64,000 nt of DNA. It comes from Desulfitobacterium sp038181555. Lineage in GTDB: Bacteria > Bacillota > Desulfitobacteriia > Desulfitobacteriales > Desulfitobacteriaceae. Of the stretch, positions 52,033 through 60,670 are shown in pieces. Made by a program: the position numbers and the translations under genes. Every line of letters begins with the position of its first letter. The first letter of the stretch is position 1. The notes under the pieces are model-generated. The model did no database searches and was not told the DNA's origin. It was given only the letters and a program-made list of their open reading frames with translations. The stretch is from assembly GCF_038181555.1 (NCBI RefSeq), contig NZ_JBBWUA010000005.1, positions 1 through 64,000 on the forward strand, written 5' to 3'.

Positions 52033-52040
52033 CATTGTAA

Positions 52041-52874
52041 TTAGTATGGGCTTCTAGGATATCCTTTGCGGAGCTGACCCCGGGTTTCAATTCCACCCAG
52101 ACCGTCCGTTCCTGTGACTGTATGCTGGATGATTTCTTTGAGGGACACCATGCGATCGATGGGTGTGAAGGCGATTCTCTCCACAATGAAGACGGGGTCA
52201 AAGGCGTGAATCAAGGTGCGCTTAGGGGAGGAGGCAAAGTTTGCTCCTGCGCTTATGATGGCTTCGTAATTGGATTGGCAGGCCCCGGCAAAGATAACCA
52301 GGGCATCACGATTAGGCTGAAAGCGGCGAGCCTCGAGGACGGATTGCACAAAATAGCGTGAACTCCGATAGCTATCAAGGCTCCTAAAATCCTTTTTTCC
52401 CTTTAAAAACCCGTCGTGACCTGTGAGTACAACAATATCCGTGGGGTTTTCTTGGAGAACATTCCTAATTTTTTTCGGTTGCTCAGCTTCAGAGATACAG
52501 ATTCCCTTAGCCTCCAGTCCCAGCTGTTGATATGTCTTAATGCATTGCTTCAGATAGTCCTCATCCCCATCAAGATGGAGAATCCGACCTGGGATTTCGT
52601 AGAATTCATCCTGTGCTGTTTCCTGAACAAATTTACGCTGATTAACCACGAATCTCAGTTTGTTATATATATCTTGGTCATCCTCACGCTGGTAATGAGC
52701 AACCTCTGCAGGACTCTTTTGAATCAAATCATGAAGAGGGGCATCGGCAATCAGCCGAAGATTAATCCCCTTTAAAATGGCAATCCGCTCACCCTTCATC
52801 AACATGATCTGCTCAATGCGGAAAAACAAATCTTGTTTATGGGACTGTCTAGCCACAATGTCGCCAACTTTCAA
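52041..52874 (-). CDS. yabG: sporulation-specific protease YabG
   Basis: Cysteine-type protease that trims spore coat proteins. It shows MKVGDIVARQSHKQDLFF, H153 in LTGHDGFLKG, SYRSSRYFVQ and C199 in FAGACQSNYEAI, the family's proposed catalytic pair. Length of 277 aa is normal. The start is TTG with GGAGGT 8 nt upstream. A sigma-K -10 motif precedes it. Confidence 0.93.
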   Translation of the reverse strand: MKVGDIVARQSHKQDLFFRIEQIMLMKGERIAILKGINLRLIADAPLHDLIQKSPAEVAHYQREDDQDIYNKLRFVVNQRKFVQETAQDEFYEIPGRILHLDGDEDYLKQCIKTYQQLGLEAKGICISEAEQPKKIRNVLQENPTDIVVLTGHDGFLKGKKDFRSLDSYRSSRYFVQSVLEARRFQPNRDALVIFAGACQSNYEAIISAGANFASSPKRTLIHAFDPVFIVERIAFTPIDRMVSLKEIIQHTVTGTDGLGGIETRGQLRKGYPRSPY

Positions 52875-52905
52875 AATTCGCGACCTCCTTCCTGCCTCTA
52901 CTCTA

Positions 52906-52914
52906 TATCCTATG
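52906..52914 (-). promoter_or_regulatory. sigma-K-like -10 element of yabG
   Basis: CATAGGATA on the minus strand fits CATANNNTA, the sigma-K -10. The short -35 (AC) is not clear, with GCC present 16 bp upstream. B. subtilis yabG is sigma-K dependent. Confidence 0.4.
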
Positions 52915-52989
52915 ACCGAACATAAAAAACGGCATATAAATATAGAGAAAACGTTTTAAATAAGTAGAGCTTCCCTAAGGGGGGATAGC

Positions 52990-53841
52990 ATGTATGATGT
53001 AGTCATACCCGCTCATAATGAAGAAAAAAGCATTCTTGCCGTCCTTACCACAGTATTAAGGTTGCCCATCCAACGCATCATTTTGGTCCTGAATGGTTGT
53101 ACAGATCGAACCCTTGATTTAACTCGTACCATCCCGGATCAACGAATTCATACTATCTATTTTGCTGAACCCCTGGGCATTGATGTACCTCGGGCGATCG
53201 GTGCCCTTTATGCCCGCTCTACAGACTCCCCTGGTGTCCTTTTCGTGGATGGGGATATTTCGGGAAATGTTTTTACAGAGCTTCAGGACTTGTTAGTCGC
53301 TTTGGATGAAGGCACGGATATAGCCTTAACTAATTGCTATCCCTACATTACAAACCGTGCCAAGCTTGCCAAGCTCGTCCTCCGCTTTCGAGGTAATTTG
53401 AATAAGGAGCTTGGGTATTTTCAAACATTAGGCAATGCCACTCCCACCCATGGCCCCCATGCTTTATCAGCTAAAGCCCTCAGCCTGCTTAGCCCTGAAG
53501 CTATTGCTATTCCTCCCCTTACCTTAGTGTTTGCAAAGCGTTATGATCTCAATGTCAAGGTGGCTACCTCAATTCGCCATCAGGATCTCAAGTCGCCTCG
53601 TAAACACCGCCGTCATGCTCGTCTTATTGCCGAGACAATTATAGGGGATTGCGTCATGGGCTTGACACTTGCCCGAGGCCAAGAGGTCACACGCTCTCTT
53701 GAAAAACACAAAATGTTAGGCTATCACCCCGATCGACGGTTTGATTTACTCCAGCTTTGGGCAGAATCTTTAAACGCCTCTCATTCCTATTGTGAAAAGC
53801 ATCTAATTATTCCCAGAAATGCTGACTGGAGTAACGGTTGA
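52990..53841 (+). CDS. glycosyltransferase family 2 protein
   Basis: A GT-A fold nucleotide-sugar transferase. It starts MYDVVIPAHNEEKSILAVL, has VLNGCTDRT for the nucleotide site and the metal-binding FVDGDISG (DxD-like), then a variable acceptor half with HGPHALSAKAL. There is no membrane segment. A function on spore or cell-surface glycans is suggested only by the neighbouring yabG, from which it is divergent. Confidence 0.85.
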   Translation: MYDVVIPAHNEEKSILAVLTTVLRLPIQRIILVLNGCTDRTLDLTRTIPDQRIHTIYFAEPLGIDVPRAIGALYARSTDSPGVLFVDGDISGNVFTELQDLLVALDEGTDIALTNCYPYITNRAKLAKLVLRFRGNLNKELGYFQTLGNATPTHGPHALSAKALSLLSPEAIAIPPLTLVFAKRYDLNVKVATSIRHQDLKSPRKHRRHARLIAETIIGDCVMGLTLARGQEVTRSLEKHKMLGYHPDRRFDLLQLWAESLNASHSYCEKHLIIPRNADWSNG

Positions 53842-53883
53842 TTATTGCTAATCCTGTTACTTTGTGTTCACCATATTACCTGA

Positions 53884-53889
53884 TATAAT
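53884..53889 (+). promoter_or_regulatory. possible -10 of the DUF1624 gene
   Basis: A perfect TATAAT with a poor -35 (TTGTGT, 16 bp upstream). Its transcript would carry the two hairpins that follow. Confidence 0.35.
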
Positions 53890-53920
53890 AGAGGAAAACC
53901 CGAAGGCATTGTCTTCGCAA

Positions 53921-53954
53921 AGTAAGGCCTGTCAAGGAGTTGACAGGCCTTACT
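53921..53954 (+). promoter_or_regulatory. 15-bp perfect hairpin with GGAG tetraloop in the DUF1624 leader
   Basis: AGTAAGGCCTGTCAA pairs fully with TTGACAGGCCTTACT, leaving GGAG as loop. A smaller hairpin CGAAG/CTTCG precedes it. No T-run follows on the plus strand, so simple termination is doubtful. It lies 18 nt before the gene. Confidence 0.55.
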
Positions 53955-53971
53955 CATACATTTAATTTGAA

Positions 53972-54727
53972 GTGATGGTGAAGCAATTGACCCAACAACG
54001 CGTTCTAGTAATTGACTATTTACGAACTCTAGCCCTTGTATTGATGATTCTCTATCATTTAGTTTATGATTTAGATCAGTGGACCACCCTTAATGTGAAT
54101 GTGAATGCCCCTTTTTGGTTTGTGGTTGGTAAAACTGCTGCTCTTCTGTTTATATTCCTCTCCGGACTGAGCAGTGGTTTTAGCCACAGAGCGGTTAAGA
54201 ATGGGCTTCGCATACTTTTCTTTGGGATGATTATTACTGTGGTGACCTATATTATATTTCCTGAGCAGTACGTGCGCTTTGGGATTCTGCACTTCTTAGG
54301 GGTAATGTTGCTCCTCTATCCACTGTTACGAAGGCTGCCGAATTCAGTCCTCATTTTTGCTACTGTTCTTGCACTTTCTCTAGGCTTTTATTTCTCAGAA
54401 GTTGTTGTACATACGCACTTAGCACTTCCCCTAGGCCTCATGTATCCTGGTTTTTCATCAATGGATTACTATCCCTTATTTCCCTATAGTGGAGCAACCT
54501 TCTTGGGGATTCTCGCCTATCGTTATTTCTTTGCCACCTCTCGAGAACTAAAAGGGAATATTGAAAACCCAGCATCTAATAAAGAACATCATATGTCTTC
54601 TAATACGTACAAAAAAAGAGCGGCAGATCCCATCTTTACCTGGATCAGCCGCCACTCCTTAGCAATCTATTTAATTCATCAACCCGTTCTACTTGCCATT
54701 ATTCTCGGCATTGGTTTTTTATTATAA
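53972..54727 (+). CDS. DUF1624 / heparan-alpha-glucosaminide N-acetyltransferase-like membrane protein
   Basis: A 251-aa protein with about seven hydrophobic segments. RVLVIDYLRTLALVLMILYHLVYDL carries the family's Asp and His near the first helix, LLFIFLSGLSSGFS follows, and ISRHSLAIYLIHQPVL closes the protein. Such proteins probably move acyl groups across the membrane. No substrate is known. The start (GTG 53972 or ATG 53975) has only a weak site. It converges on the chemoreceptor gene. Confidence 0.78.
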   Translation: MMVKQLTQQRVLVIDYLRTLALVLMILYHLVYDLDQWTTLNVNVNAPFWFVVGKTAALLFIFLSGLSSGFSHRAVKNGLRILFFGMIITVVTYIIFPEQYVRFGILHFLGVMLLLYPLLRRLPNSVLIFATVLALSLGFYFSEVVVHTHLALPLGLMYPGFSSMDYYPLFPYSGATFLGILAYRYFFATSRELKGNIENPASNKEHHMSSNTYKKRAADPIFTWISRHSLAIYLIHQPVLLAIILGIGFLL

Positions 54728-54738
54728 TCCAATGACTT

Positions 54739-56505
54739 TTATATCTTAAATTTCCTTAGGACCTGTTCCATCTCCTCAGACATTCTGGCTAGAACCTGAC
54801 TAGAAGAAGCGATCTCCTCCACCGATGCGGATTGTTCCTCTGTGGATGCGGAAACATTTTGAGTTTGTCCGGCAATCGACTTGCTAATTTGGTCCACTTC
54901 ATGGACAGAGGAAACAATCTGTTCACTGCCTTGAGAAATCTGTCCAATCTCCTGAGATATTCCTTTAACTTGCTCAGTGACTTCTTGAATAAGCTGGGCG
55001 ATCTCTTCAAAGGCACTTCCTGCCTGTGTTACCACCTTAGCTCCTGTCTCTACCTCTTGAGTTCCATACTTCATCGCTTCTACAGCTTTATCCGTATCGC
55101 TTTGAATCGCCCCAATCAGATCGGCGATCTGTTTGGCTGCCGCTTGGGATTGCTCAGCCAACTTACGGACCTCCTCGGCAACCACCGAAAATCCTCGTCC
55201 CTGTTCGCCGGCTCTCGCTGCCTCAATAGCTGCATTGAGGGATAAGAGATTCGTTTGATCAGCAATCGCAGAAATGGTTTCCACGATCTGACCGATCTCT
55301 TGGGAACGGACTCCGAGCTGTTCCACTAAGGAAGCGCTATTGTTAACAGACTTTTGAATATGATCCATCTGATTGATGGTTGTATGGATCGATTCCTGAC
55401 CCTTCTTTGCTGCTTGGGCTGTACCCTCTGCAGAACGAACAACATATTCTGTATTCGTCAAAACTTGTTCCATTCCAGCTGCCATTTCTTCCACAACTGC
55501 TGCCACGTCATTAACAGCTTTCATTTGTTTTTCCGTACCCTGGGCAACCTCAGTAATTGCTGCGGCAACCTCATTCGATGCTTGAGCAGATTGTTCTGCT
55601 CCAGCAGATAATTGTTGGGATGAAGAAGCCACATGCTCTGATGTCTGGGAAATCTGCTTTACCAGTTGAGTAAGATTTTCCTTCATCAAGTTAAAATCCT
55701 CCGCCAGCTGGCCTAATTCATCCTGCGAATCAATTGCCAGCTTTTCGCTATTGAGATTTCCTTGGGCAATCTCTTTCGCTCCGCTAGCCACTCTTATAAC
55801 TCTCCGAGAAATTCTTTGGCTTATCCAGAAAGCATAACCAATCACACACCCCAGACCAATTACTATAACAATAAGACTAGTAACCAGCCCCTGTTTCATT
55901 TGATTTTGATTCATCTGATCATGTTGTGCTACTTCTAACTCAATATCGTCAACCCAGTTCCCTGTTCCTATTATCCAACCATAGGGTTGGAAGAGTTGAG
56001 TATATCCCCTCTTCGGCTTCGGCTCTGTTTCATTAGGCTTGGCAAATTCATAATCAGAATAGCCACCGCCATTCTCCACAGCATTCTTGACAAAACTCCT
56101 AACATAGGCGACGCCATTAGGATCCACCGCATCTAACCGGCTTTTACCTTCAGTATCTCGTCCCAAGAGGACTACATTGACTCCCTCTATGGTATCAACC
56201 CAGAAGTAATTTCCCCCCTCAAAGCGAAGATCGCGAACCAAGTTTGCCGCCATGAGCTTAGCTTCTTCCTCAGTAAGCAAACCTGCTTGTTGATCCTTGT
56301 ATATTTCTTCAACTAGGCTTATGGCAATTTCAACGTCTGTTTTAATTCCCCGATCATATTCGGCAAAAAGGGTCTCCCGATAGCTCTCTACATTGTCTTT
56401 TGCCATATCCATCTGCTGGTAAATATTATAGCCCCCCACAATAACACTCATTACAACTGCCGTAATGATAAATGCCGTAATCAATTGTGCTTTGATACTT
56501 CTCAT
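54739..56505 (-). CDS. methyl-accepting chemotaxis protein with Cache sensor
   Basis: Transmembrane chemoreceptor. TM1 is at about 7-27, the extracytoplasmic single-Cache domain at about 30-195 (GGNYFWVDTIEGVNVVLLGRDTEGKSRLDAVDPNG, GYTQLFQPYGWIIGTGNWVDDIE), TM2 at about 207-228, HAMP at about 229-285 and the signalling domain at 300-588 with the hairpin tip DQTNLLSLNAAIEAARAGEQGRGFSVVAEEVRKLAEQS. It is a close paralogue of the receptor at 58.7-60.4 kb. The ligand is unknown. Confidence 0.94.
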   Translation of the reverse strand: MRSIKAQLITAFIITAVVMSVIVGGYNIYQQMDMAKDNVESYRETLFAEYDRGIKTDVEIAISLVEEIYKDQQAGLLTEEEAKLMAANLVRDLRFEGGNYFWVDTIEGVNVVLLGRDTEGKSRLDAVDPNGVAYVRSFVKNAVENGGGYSDYEFAKPNETEPKPKRGYTQLFQPYGWIIGTGNWVDDIELEVAQHDQMNQNQMKQGLVTSLIVIVIGLGCVIGYAFWISQRISRRVIRVASGAKEIAQGNLNSEKLAIDSQDELGQLAEDFNLMKENLTQLVKQISQTSEHVASSSQQLSAGAEQSAQASNEVAAAITEVAQGTEKQMKAVNDVAAVVEEMAAGMEQVLTNTEYVVRSAEGTAQAAKKGQESIHTTINQMDHIQKSVNNSASLVEQLGVRSQEIGQIVETISAIADQTNLLSLNAAIEAARAGEQGRGFSVVAEEVRKLAEQSQAAAKQIADLIGAIQSDTDKAVEAMKYGTQEVETGAKVVTQAGSAFEEIAQLIQEVTEQVKGISQEIGQISQGSEQIVSSVHEVDQISKSIAGQTQNVSASTEEQSASVEEIASSSQVLARMSEEMEQVLRKFKI

Positions 56506-56563
56506 TTTTCCTATTCCTCCCTCTGATTTATCATTTAATACTATATAAGTAATTCATTTTAAT

Positions 56564-56592
56564 CTAATGGTATCTGATGGTCAGACCATTAG
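56564..56592 (-). promoter_or_regulatory. inverted repeat in the chemoreceptor leader
   Basis: CTAATGGT and ACCATTAG pair fully and enclose CTGA/TCAG over a 3-nt loop, 59 bp before the ATG. It could be an operator or an RNA hairpin. Confidence 0.35.
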
Positions 56593-56914
56593 GCGCGATT
56601 GCCTCCCTTCTCAACATGCAATTCAGAGCTCCTTATTTCTCGCTATTTATTCCTAAAATATCACAAATATGTGTTTTATTCTAAATATTTTAACATTTCG
56701 TTATCTTCAATGTCTATAGTCCTAAAGACCTATAGGATTATTTAATTATGGCCGATTCGTGATTGTCCGCTTGATAACGATTGAAAAGATAATGTAAGTA
56801 GTGTAATATTTTGGATAGGGAATCTAGTCTAGTAGTTTTTATCTCTACTAGATCGATTCTTTGAGATAATCATAATTTTCTATATTATAATTTGTTAAAA
56901 AGATGTTTTTCTAA

Positions 56915-56944
56915 TTGAAAGAATTATCCGAATTGTTATACAAT
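56915..56944 (+). promoter_or_regulatory. probable promoter of the MetF-MetV gene
   Basis: TTGAAA (56915-56920) and TACAAT (56939-56944) are 18 bp apart, each one base from consensus. Confidence 0.5.
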
Positions 56945-57056
56945 TAGTGTGGCCTGTTTTTATTGTTTGTTTATTCTAATCGGAAGGAGGCAGTACCCTA
57001 AAGTAAATTTCCAATGGCTATGGGTGGAAAAAAGATAGAGAAGGGATAGGGATAGT

Positions 57057-58604
57057 ATGGATAACCGTTTTAAGCAATCTTTATTGGACCCTAATACTCT
57101 CTCCATTACATGGGAATTGGTACCGGGGAGAGGAGCACGGGAGAAGGCTCAAGAAAACGCCTTGCTCGCAGCAGAGCAGGCAGCTAAGGGTGGTAAGGTA
57201 CACGCCTTAACTATTACCGATAATCCGGGTGGAAACCCCGCCATACTCGCTGATTATCTGGGACAAGAGATTCTCAAGCTGGGGATTGAACCTCTGGTCC
57301 ACTTTACCTGCAAGGATAAGAACCGCAATCAAATGGAAAGCCAGCTCTATGCTCTGGATCGGGCTGGAGTCCGCAATATTTTGGTGATGACCGGGGATTA
57401 TACTGTCTCAGGATTCCAAGGCCGTCCCAAACCGGTCTTTGACCTCGATCCCACGCACACCCTAGAACTCATTACCCAGATGAATGAAGGTTTAGGTATA
57501 CCGGGGCCTAAAGGGATGTCATATCATCAGCCCAGTGATTTTTTTGCTGGTGCTGCAGTCTCTCCTTTTAAGGCAGCCGAAGCGGAGCTTATGGTCCAGT
57601 ATTATAAATTGAAAAAGAAAGTAGCCAGCGGTGCGCAGTTTATCGTCACTCAGCTTGGCTATGATGTCCGAAAAATCCACGAAGTATTGCAGTTTATGAA
57701 GCTCAATGATTTGAATGTTCCCTTAGTCGGCAACATTTATGTTCTTCCCTACGGAGCCGCTAAAATCATGAACCAGAATCAGCTACCGGGCTGCGTGGTG
57801 ACGGACAAACTCTTAGCTGAAATAGATAAGGAACGTGTTGCTGAGGATAAAGGCTTAAGTGCTCGCTTACTAAGAGCGGCCAAGATGTATGCCCTCATGA
57901 AAGGTATGGGCTTTAGCGGCGTGCATATCGGTGGACATAATCTCAAATACGAGCAAGTGGAGTATATCATCTCCAAGGGCGAGGAACTTAGCAAAGAATG
58001 GATGTCTCTCGTTCCCGAGTTTGATTACCCTATGCCTAATGGTTTCTACTATTATGAAAAGGACCCAGAAACCGGTCTCAACACCGATAGACCCGTCAAT
58101 CGAAAGAGCTTACCTCTAGATGCCCCTGTCGGCGTGGCCTATAGCGGTATGCGCTTGATGCACAGTATGCTCTTCACCCCTAACAAAAACCTTTTCCCGG
58201 TCATGCGGAAGTTCTATAAAGCCCGGAACGATAACCGCAAGCATAGCTTAGAGCACCTTGCCAAAGTCATTACAAATGACTGTAAGGACTGTGGAGATTG
58301 TGCTATGTTCGAATTAGCCTATCTCTGTCCCATGTCCCAATGTCCCAAAAATCAGCGCAATGGCGCCTGTGGAGGTAGTTATCAAGGTTGGTGTGAAGTT
58401 TATCCCAACCAGAAACAGTGTGTTTATGTAAGAGCCTATGCCCGACTTAAAAAATATGGTGAAGAAGGAGACCTAGATTCTCATCACATTCCTCCCGCTA
58501 ATTGGGATCTCTATCAGACCTCCTCATGGTCTAACTTCTTCTTAGGTAAAGACCATTCCGGAAAGATCTTGGGCATCCCTACTCCGGAAGAAGAACAGAA
58601 ATAA
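57057..58604 (+). CDS. fused methylenetetrahydrofolate reductase (MetF domain plus MetV-type C-terminal domain)
   Basis: Reduces methylene-THF to methyl-THF for one-carbon metabolism. Residues 1-315 are a MetF-type TIM barrel (LSITWELVPGRG, ALTITDNPGGNPA, NILVMTGDY, FIVTQLGYD). Residues about 360-460 match the MTHFR C-terminal domain found in MetV, with eight cysteines at 409, 412, 415, 424, 429, 438, 446 and 455 suited to zinc or iron-sulfur binding. Acetogens usually encode MetF and MetV as separate subunits. GGGATAGGGA precedes the ATG. Two paralogous chemoreceptor genes flank it. Confidence 0.88.
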   Translation: MDNRFKQSLLDPNTLSITWELVPGRGAREKAQENALLAAEQAAKGGKVHALTITDNPGGNPAILADYLGQEILKLGIEPLVHFTCKDKNRNQMESQLYALDRAGVRNILVMTGDYTVSGFQGRPKPVFDLDPTHTLELITQMNEGLGIPGPKGMSYHQPSDFFAGAAVSPFKAAEAELMVQYYKLKKKVASGAQFIVTQLGYDVRKIHEVLQFMKLNDLNVPLVGNIYVLPYGAAKIMNQNQLPGCVVTDKLLAEIDKERVAEDKGLSARLLRAAKMYALMKGMGFSGVHIGGHNLKYEQVEYIISKGEELSKEWMSLVPEFDYPMPNGFYYYEKDPETGLNTDRPVNRKSLPLDAPVGVAYSGMRLMHSMLFTPNKNLFPVMRKFYKARNDNRKHSLEHLAKVITNDCKDCGDCAMFELAYLCPMSQCPKNQRNGACGGSYQGWCEVYPNQKQCVYVRAYARLKKYGEEGDLDSHHIPPANWDLYQTSSWSNFFLGKDHSGKILGIPTPEEEQK

Positions 58605-58618
58605 TTCTAATAATAGAG

Positions 58619-58663
58619 AAAGCGCCTGCGTTGCACTTTGTTATGCTTACGTAGGCGCTTTTC
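58619..58663 (+). terminator. intrinsic terminator of the MetF-MetV gene
   Basis: AAAGCGCCT and AGGCGCTTT pair around a 21-nt loop that contains CGT/ACG, followed by TTCTATT on the plus strand. It lies between two convergent genes. Confidence 0.75.
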
Positions 58664-58680
58664 TATTATTGAACTAACCC

Positions 58681-60450
58681 TTATATCTTAAACTTACGTA
58701 TGGCCTGATTCATTTCCTCGGTCATACGAGCTAAGACTTGACTGGAAGAAGCAATCTCTTCCACTGAAGCAGATTGTTCCTCAGTAGAAGCGGATACATT
58801 TTGCGTCTGACCAGCGATGGCTTGACTTATTTGGTCGACTTGGTGAATAGCAGAGCCAATACGTTCACTACCTGCAGCCACTTGTTCAATCTCTTGGGAC
58901 ATTCCCTTAACCTGTTCCGTAACTTCTTCAATGAGTTGAGCTATCTCATTGAATGTTTTCCCCGCCTCGTCTGTTACCTTAGCTCCGGACTCTACCCCCT
59001 GTTGCGCAAACCTCATGGCCTCGACAACATTGTTGGTATCGACCTGAACTTGCCCTATCAACTCGGCAATCTGTTTAGCTGCCACTTGAGATTGCTCGGC
59101 CAGTTTCCGCACTTCCTCGGCTACCACCGCAAAACCACGGCCTTGCTCTCCAGCTCTCGCAGCTTCAATAGCGGCATTAAGTGATAAAAGATTGGTTTGG
59201 GAGGCGATTCCAGAAATGACTTCCACAATTCTCCCAATCTCTAGGGAACGAACCCCTAATTGCTCCACTAAGGAGGTGGTATGGTTCATTCCAGTTTGAA
59301 TTGTTCTCATGGCCTCTATGGTCGTGTTGATGGATTGATGACCTTGAATGGCAGCTTGCGCTGTCCCTTCAGCTGAGCCAACAACATGTTTGGTATTGTT
59401 CAACATATTTTCCATTGAAGCACTCATTTCTTCTACTATAGCAGCCACATCATTGACGGCATCCATTTGCTTTTCCGTACCCTTAGCAACCTCCATAATG
59501 GACGCTGCAACCTCATTGGCGGCCTGTGCCGATTGCTCTGCCCCTGCGGATAATTGTTGCGTGGATGAAGCTACATGCTCCGAAGACATAGAGACTTGTT
59601 TTACCAATTCGATCAGATTATCTCTCATCAAGTTAAAATCTTGAGCCAAGCGTCCTAGCTCGTCCTCACTATCGACAACTATCCTTTCAATAGTGAGATT
59701 GCCATGAGCAATCTCATTAGCTCCTTGAGCCACCAGGTTCACCTGCTTAGCCATTTTTTGACTACTTCGGTAAGCAAAAATTGCGACAGCTAGAAGACCT
59801 ATGAGCATAGCAATCGCTATGCGAGAAATATTACTCCTCATTTGATCTTGATAGAACTGCTCGTGAGCAACTACTTTTTCCTCAATATCGTTGATCCAGT
59901 TCCCCGTCCCAACGACCCAACCATATGGTTTAAAGAGTTGGGTATAGCCTCTTTTCGGTAGAGGCTCAGTTTCACCAGGTCTAGGAAACAAATAATCCGT
60001 AAACCCACCGCCCTGTTCCACAGCGGTTTTAATTAAACCATCACGAATAAAGAAAAAACCGTTAGAATCTACCGAATCGTTCCGGCTCTTGCCCTCTGTG
60101 TCCTGTCCGAGATAAACCACGTTAACACCTGTAGTGGTGTCGATCCAGTAATAATTTCCATCATCAAAGCGTAGGCCTCGTATCAGATCTGCAGCTTTCT
60201 TTCGAGCTTCATCCTCCGAAAGTAAACCAGCTACTTGCTCTTGATAAACTTCTTCAATTAAACTAATGGCAATTTCCACATCTGTTTTAATTCCCCTGTC
60301 GTACTCCTCATAGAGAGTTTCCCGATAAGCTTGGGTATTGCTTTCTGCAACCTGGAATTGACTATAAATCGTATAACCACCTACCACAATGCCCATCAAC
60401 GCCGAAGTAAAGATAAAAGCCATAATCAATCTTGTCTTGATGCTTTTCAC
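58681..60450 (-). CDS. methyl-accepting chemotaxis protein with Cache sensor, second paralogue
   Basis: Same architecture as the receptor at 54.7-56.5 kb: TM1 about 7-27, Cache (GGNYYWIDTTTGVNVVYLGQDTEGKSRNDSV is the corresponding stretch, split by variable residues), TM2 about 210-228, HAMP and a 589-aa total. The last 35 residues are almost identical between the two. The start is GTG with GGGAGGA 6 nt upstream. The sensor halves differ more than the signalling halves, so they may sense related ligands. Confidence 0.94.
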   Translation of the reverse strand: MKSIKTRLIMAFIFTSALMGIVVGGYTIYSQFQVAESNTQAYRETLYEEYDRGIKTDVEIAISLIEEVYQEQVAGLLSEDEARKKAADLIRGLRFDDGNYYWIDTTTGVNVVYLGQDTEGKSRNDSVDSNGFFFIRDGLIKTAVEQGGGFTDYLFPRPGETEPLPKRGYTQLFKPYGWVVGTGNWINDIEEKVVAHEQFYQDQMRSNISRIAIAMLIGLLAVAIFAYRSSQKMAKQVNLVAQGANEIAHGNLTIERIVVDSEDELGRLAQDFNLMRDNLIELVKQVSMSSEHVASSTQQLSAGAEQSAQAANEVAASIMEVAKGTEKQMDAVNDVAAIVEEMSASMENMLNNTKHVVGSAEGTAQAAIQGHQSINTTIEAMRTIQTGMNHTTSLVEQLGVRSLEIGRIVEVISGIASQTNLLSLNAAIEAARAGEQGRGFAVVAEEVRKLAEQSQVAAKQIAELIGQVQVDTNNVVEAMRFAQQGVESGAKVTDEAGKTFNEIAQLIEEVTEQVKGMSQEIEQVAAGSERIGSAIHQVDQISQAIAGQTQNVSASTEEQSASVEEIASSSQVLARMTEEMNQAIRKFKI

Positions 60451-60620
60451 TTACTGTCCTCCCGCTAATCATTAGAATAAATATCAACTCGTATTTTATT
60501 CTTTTTTATATTGTATATTATAATGCTATATTTATCAATGATTGCAATTTCTCGTATTTGTCGAAAGCGTTGAATGGATTGGCCGAGGATAGGGTATGAT
60601 CGATCAATAGCAAGATGTAT

Positions 60621-60669
60621 AAAAAAGAGAAACAGCAAAATATAAATTATTTTGCTGTTTCTCTTTTTT
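60621..60669 (-). terminator. very long intrinsic terminator of ksgA
   Basis: Two 22-base arms (AAAAAAGAGAAACAGC at the outer part of one arm) pair perfectly over a 5-nt loop, starting 2 bp after the ksgA stop. T-runs on both sides make it bidirectional. Confidence 0.88.
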
Positions 60670-60670
60670 A

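Larger units (their letters stand above)
51739..52040. other. intergenic stretch holding a branched inverted-repeat element
   Basis: The 302-bp gap between the L,D-transpeptidase gene and convergent yabG contains the structured element at 51802-51925 and the yabG terminator. A minus-strand frame across it has no ribosome-binding site. Confidence 0.55.
56506..57056. other. 551-bp divergent intergenic stretch between a chemoreceptor gene and metF
   Basis: AT-rich DNA with inverted repeats at 56564-56592 (CTAATGGT/ACCATTAG enclosing CTGA/TCAG, in the receptor leader) and 56828-56852 (TCTAGTAG/CTACTAGA). The metF promoter and an untranslated leader of about 105 nt fill the right end. No coding frame or known riboswitch was recognised. 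Confidence 0.55.

Noticed and set aside
54739..60450. Long direct similarity between two segments that might be a transposed repeat
   Set aside because: It is explained by the two paralogous chemoreceptor genes. Similarity is strongest in the conserved signalling domain and no transposase or terminal repeats are present.
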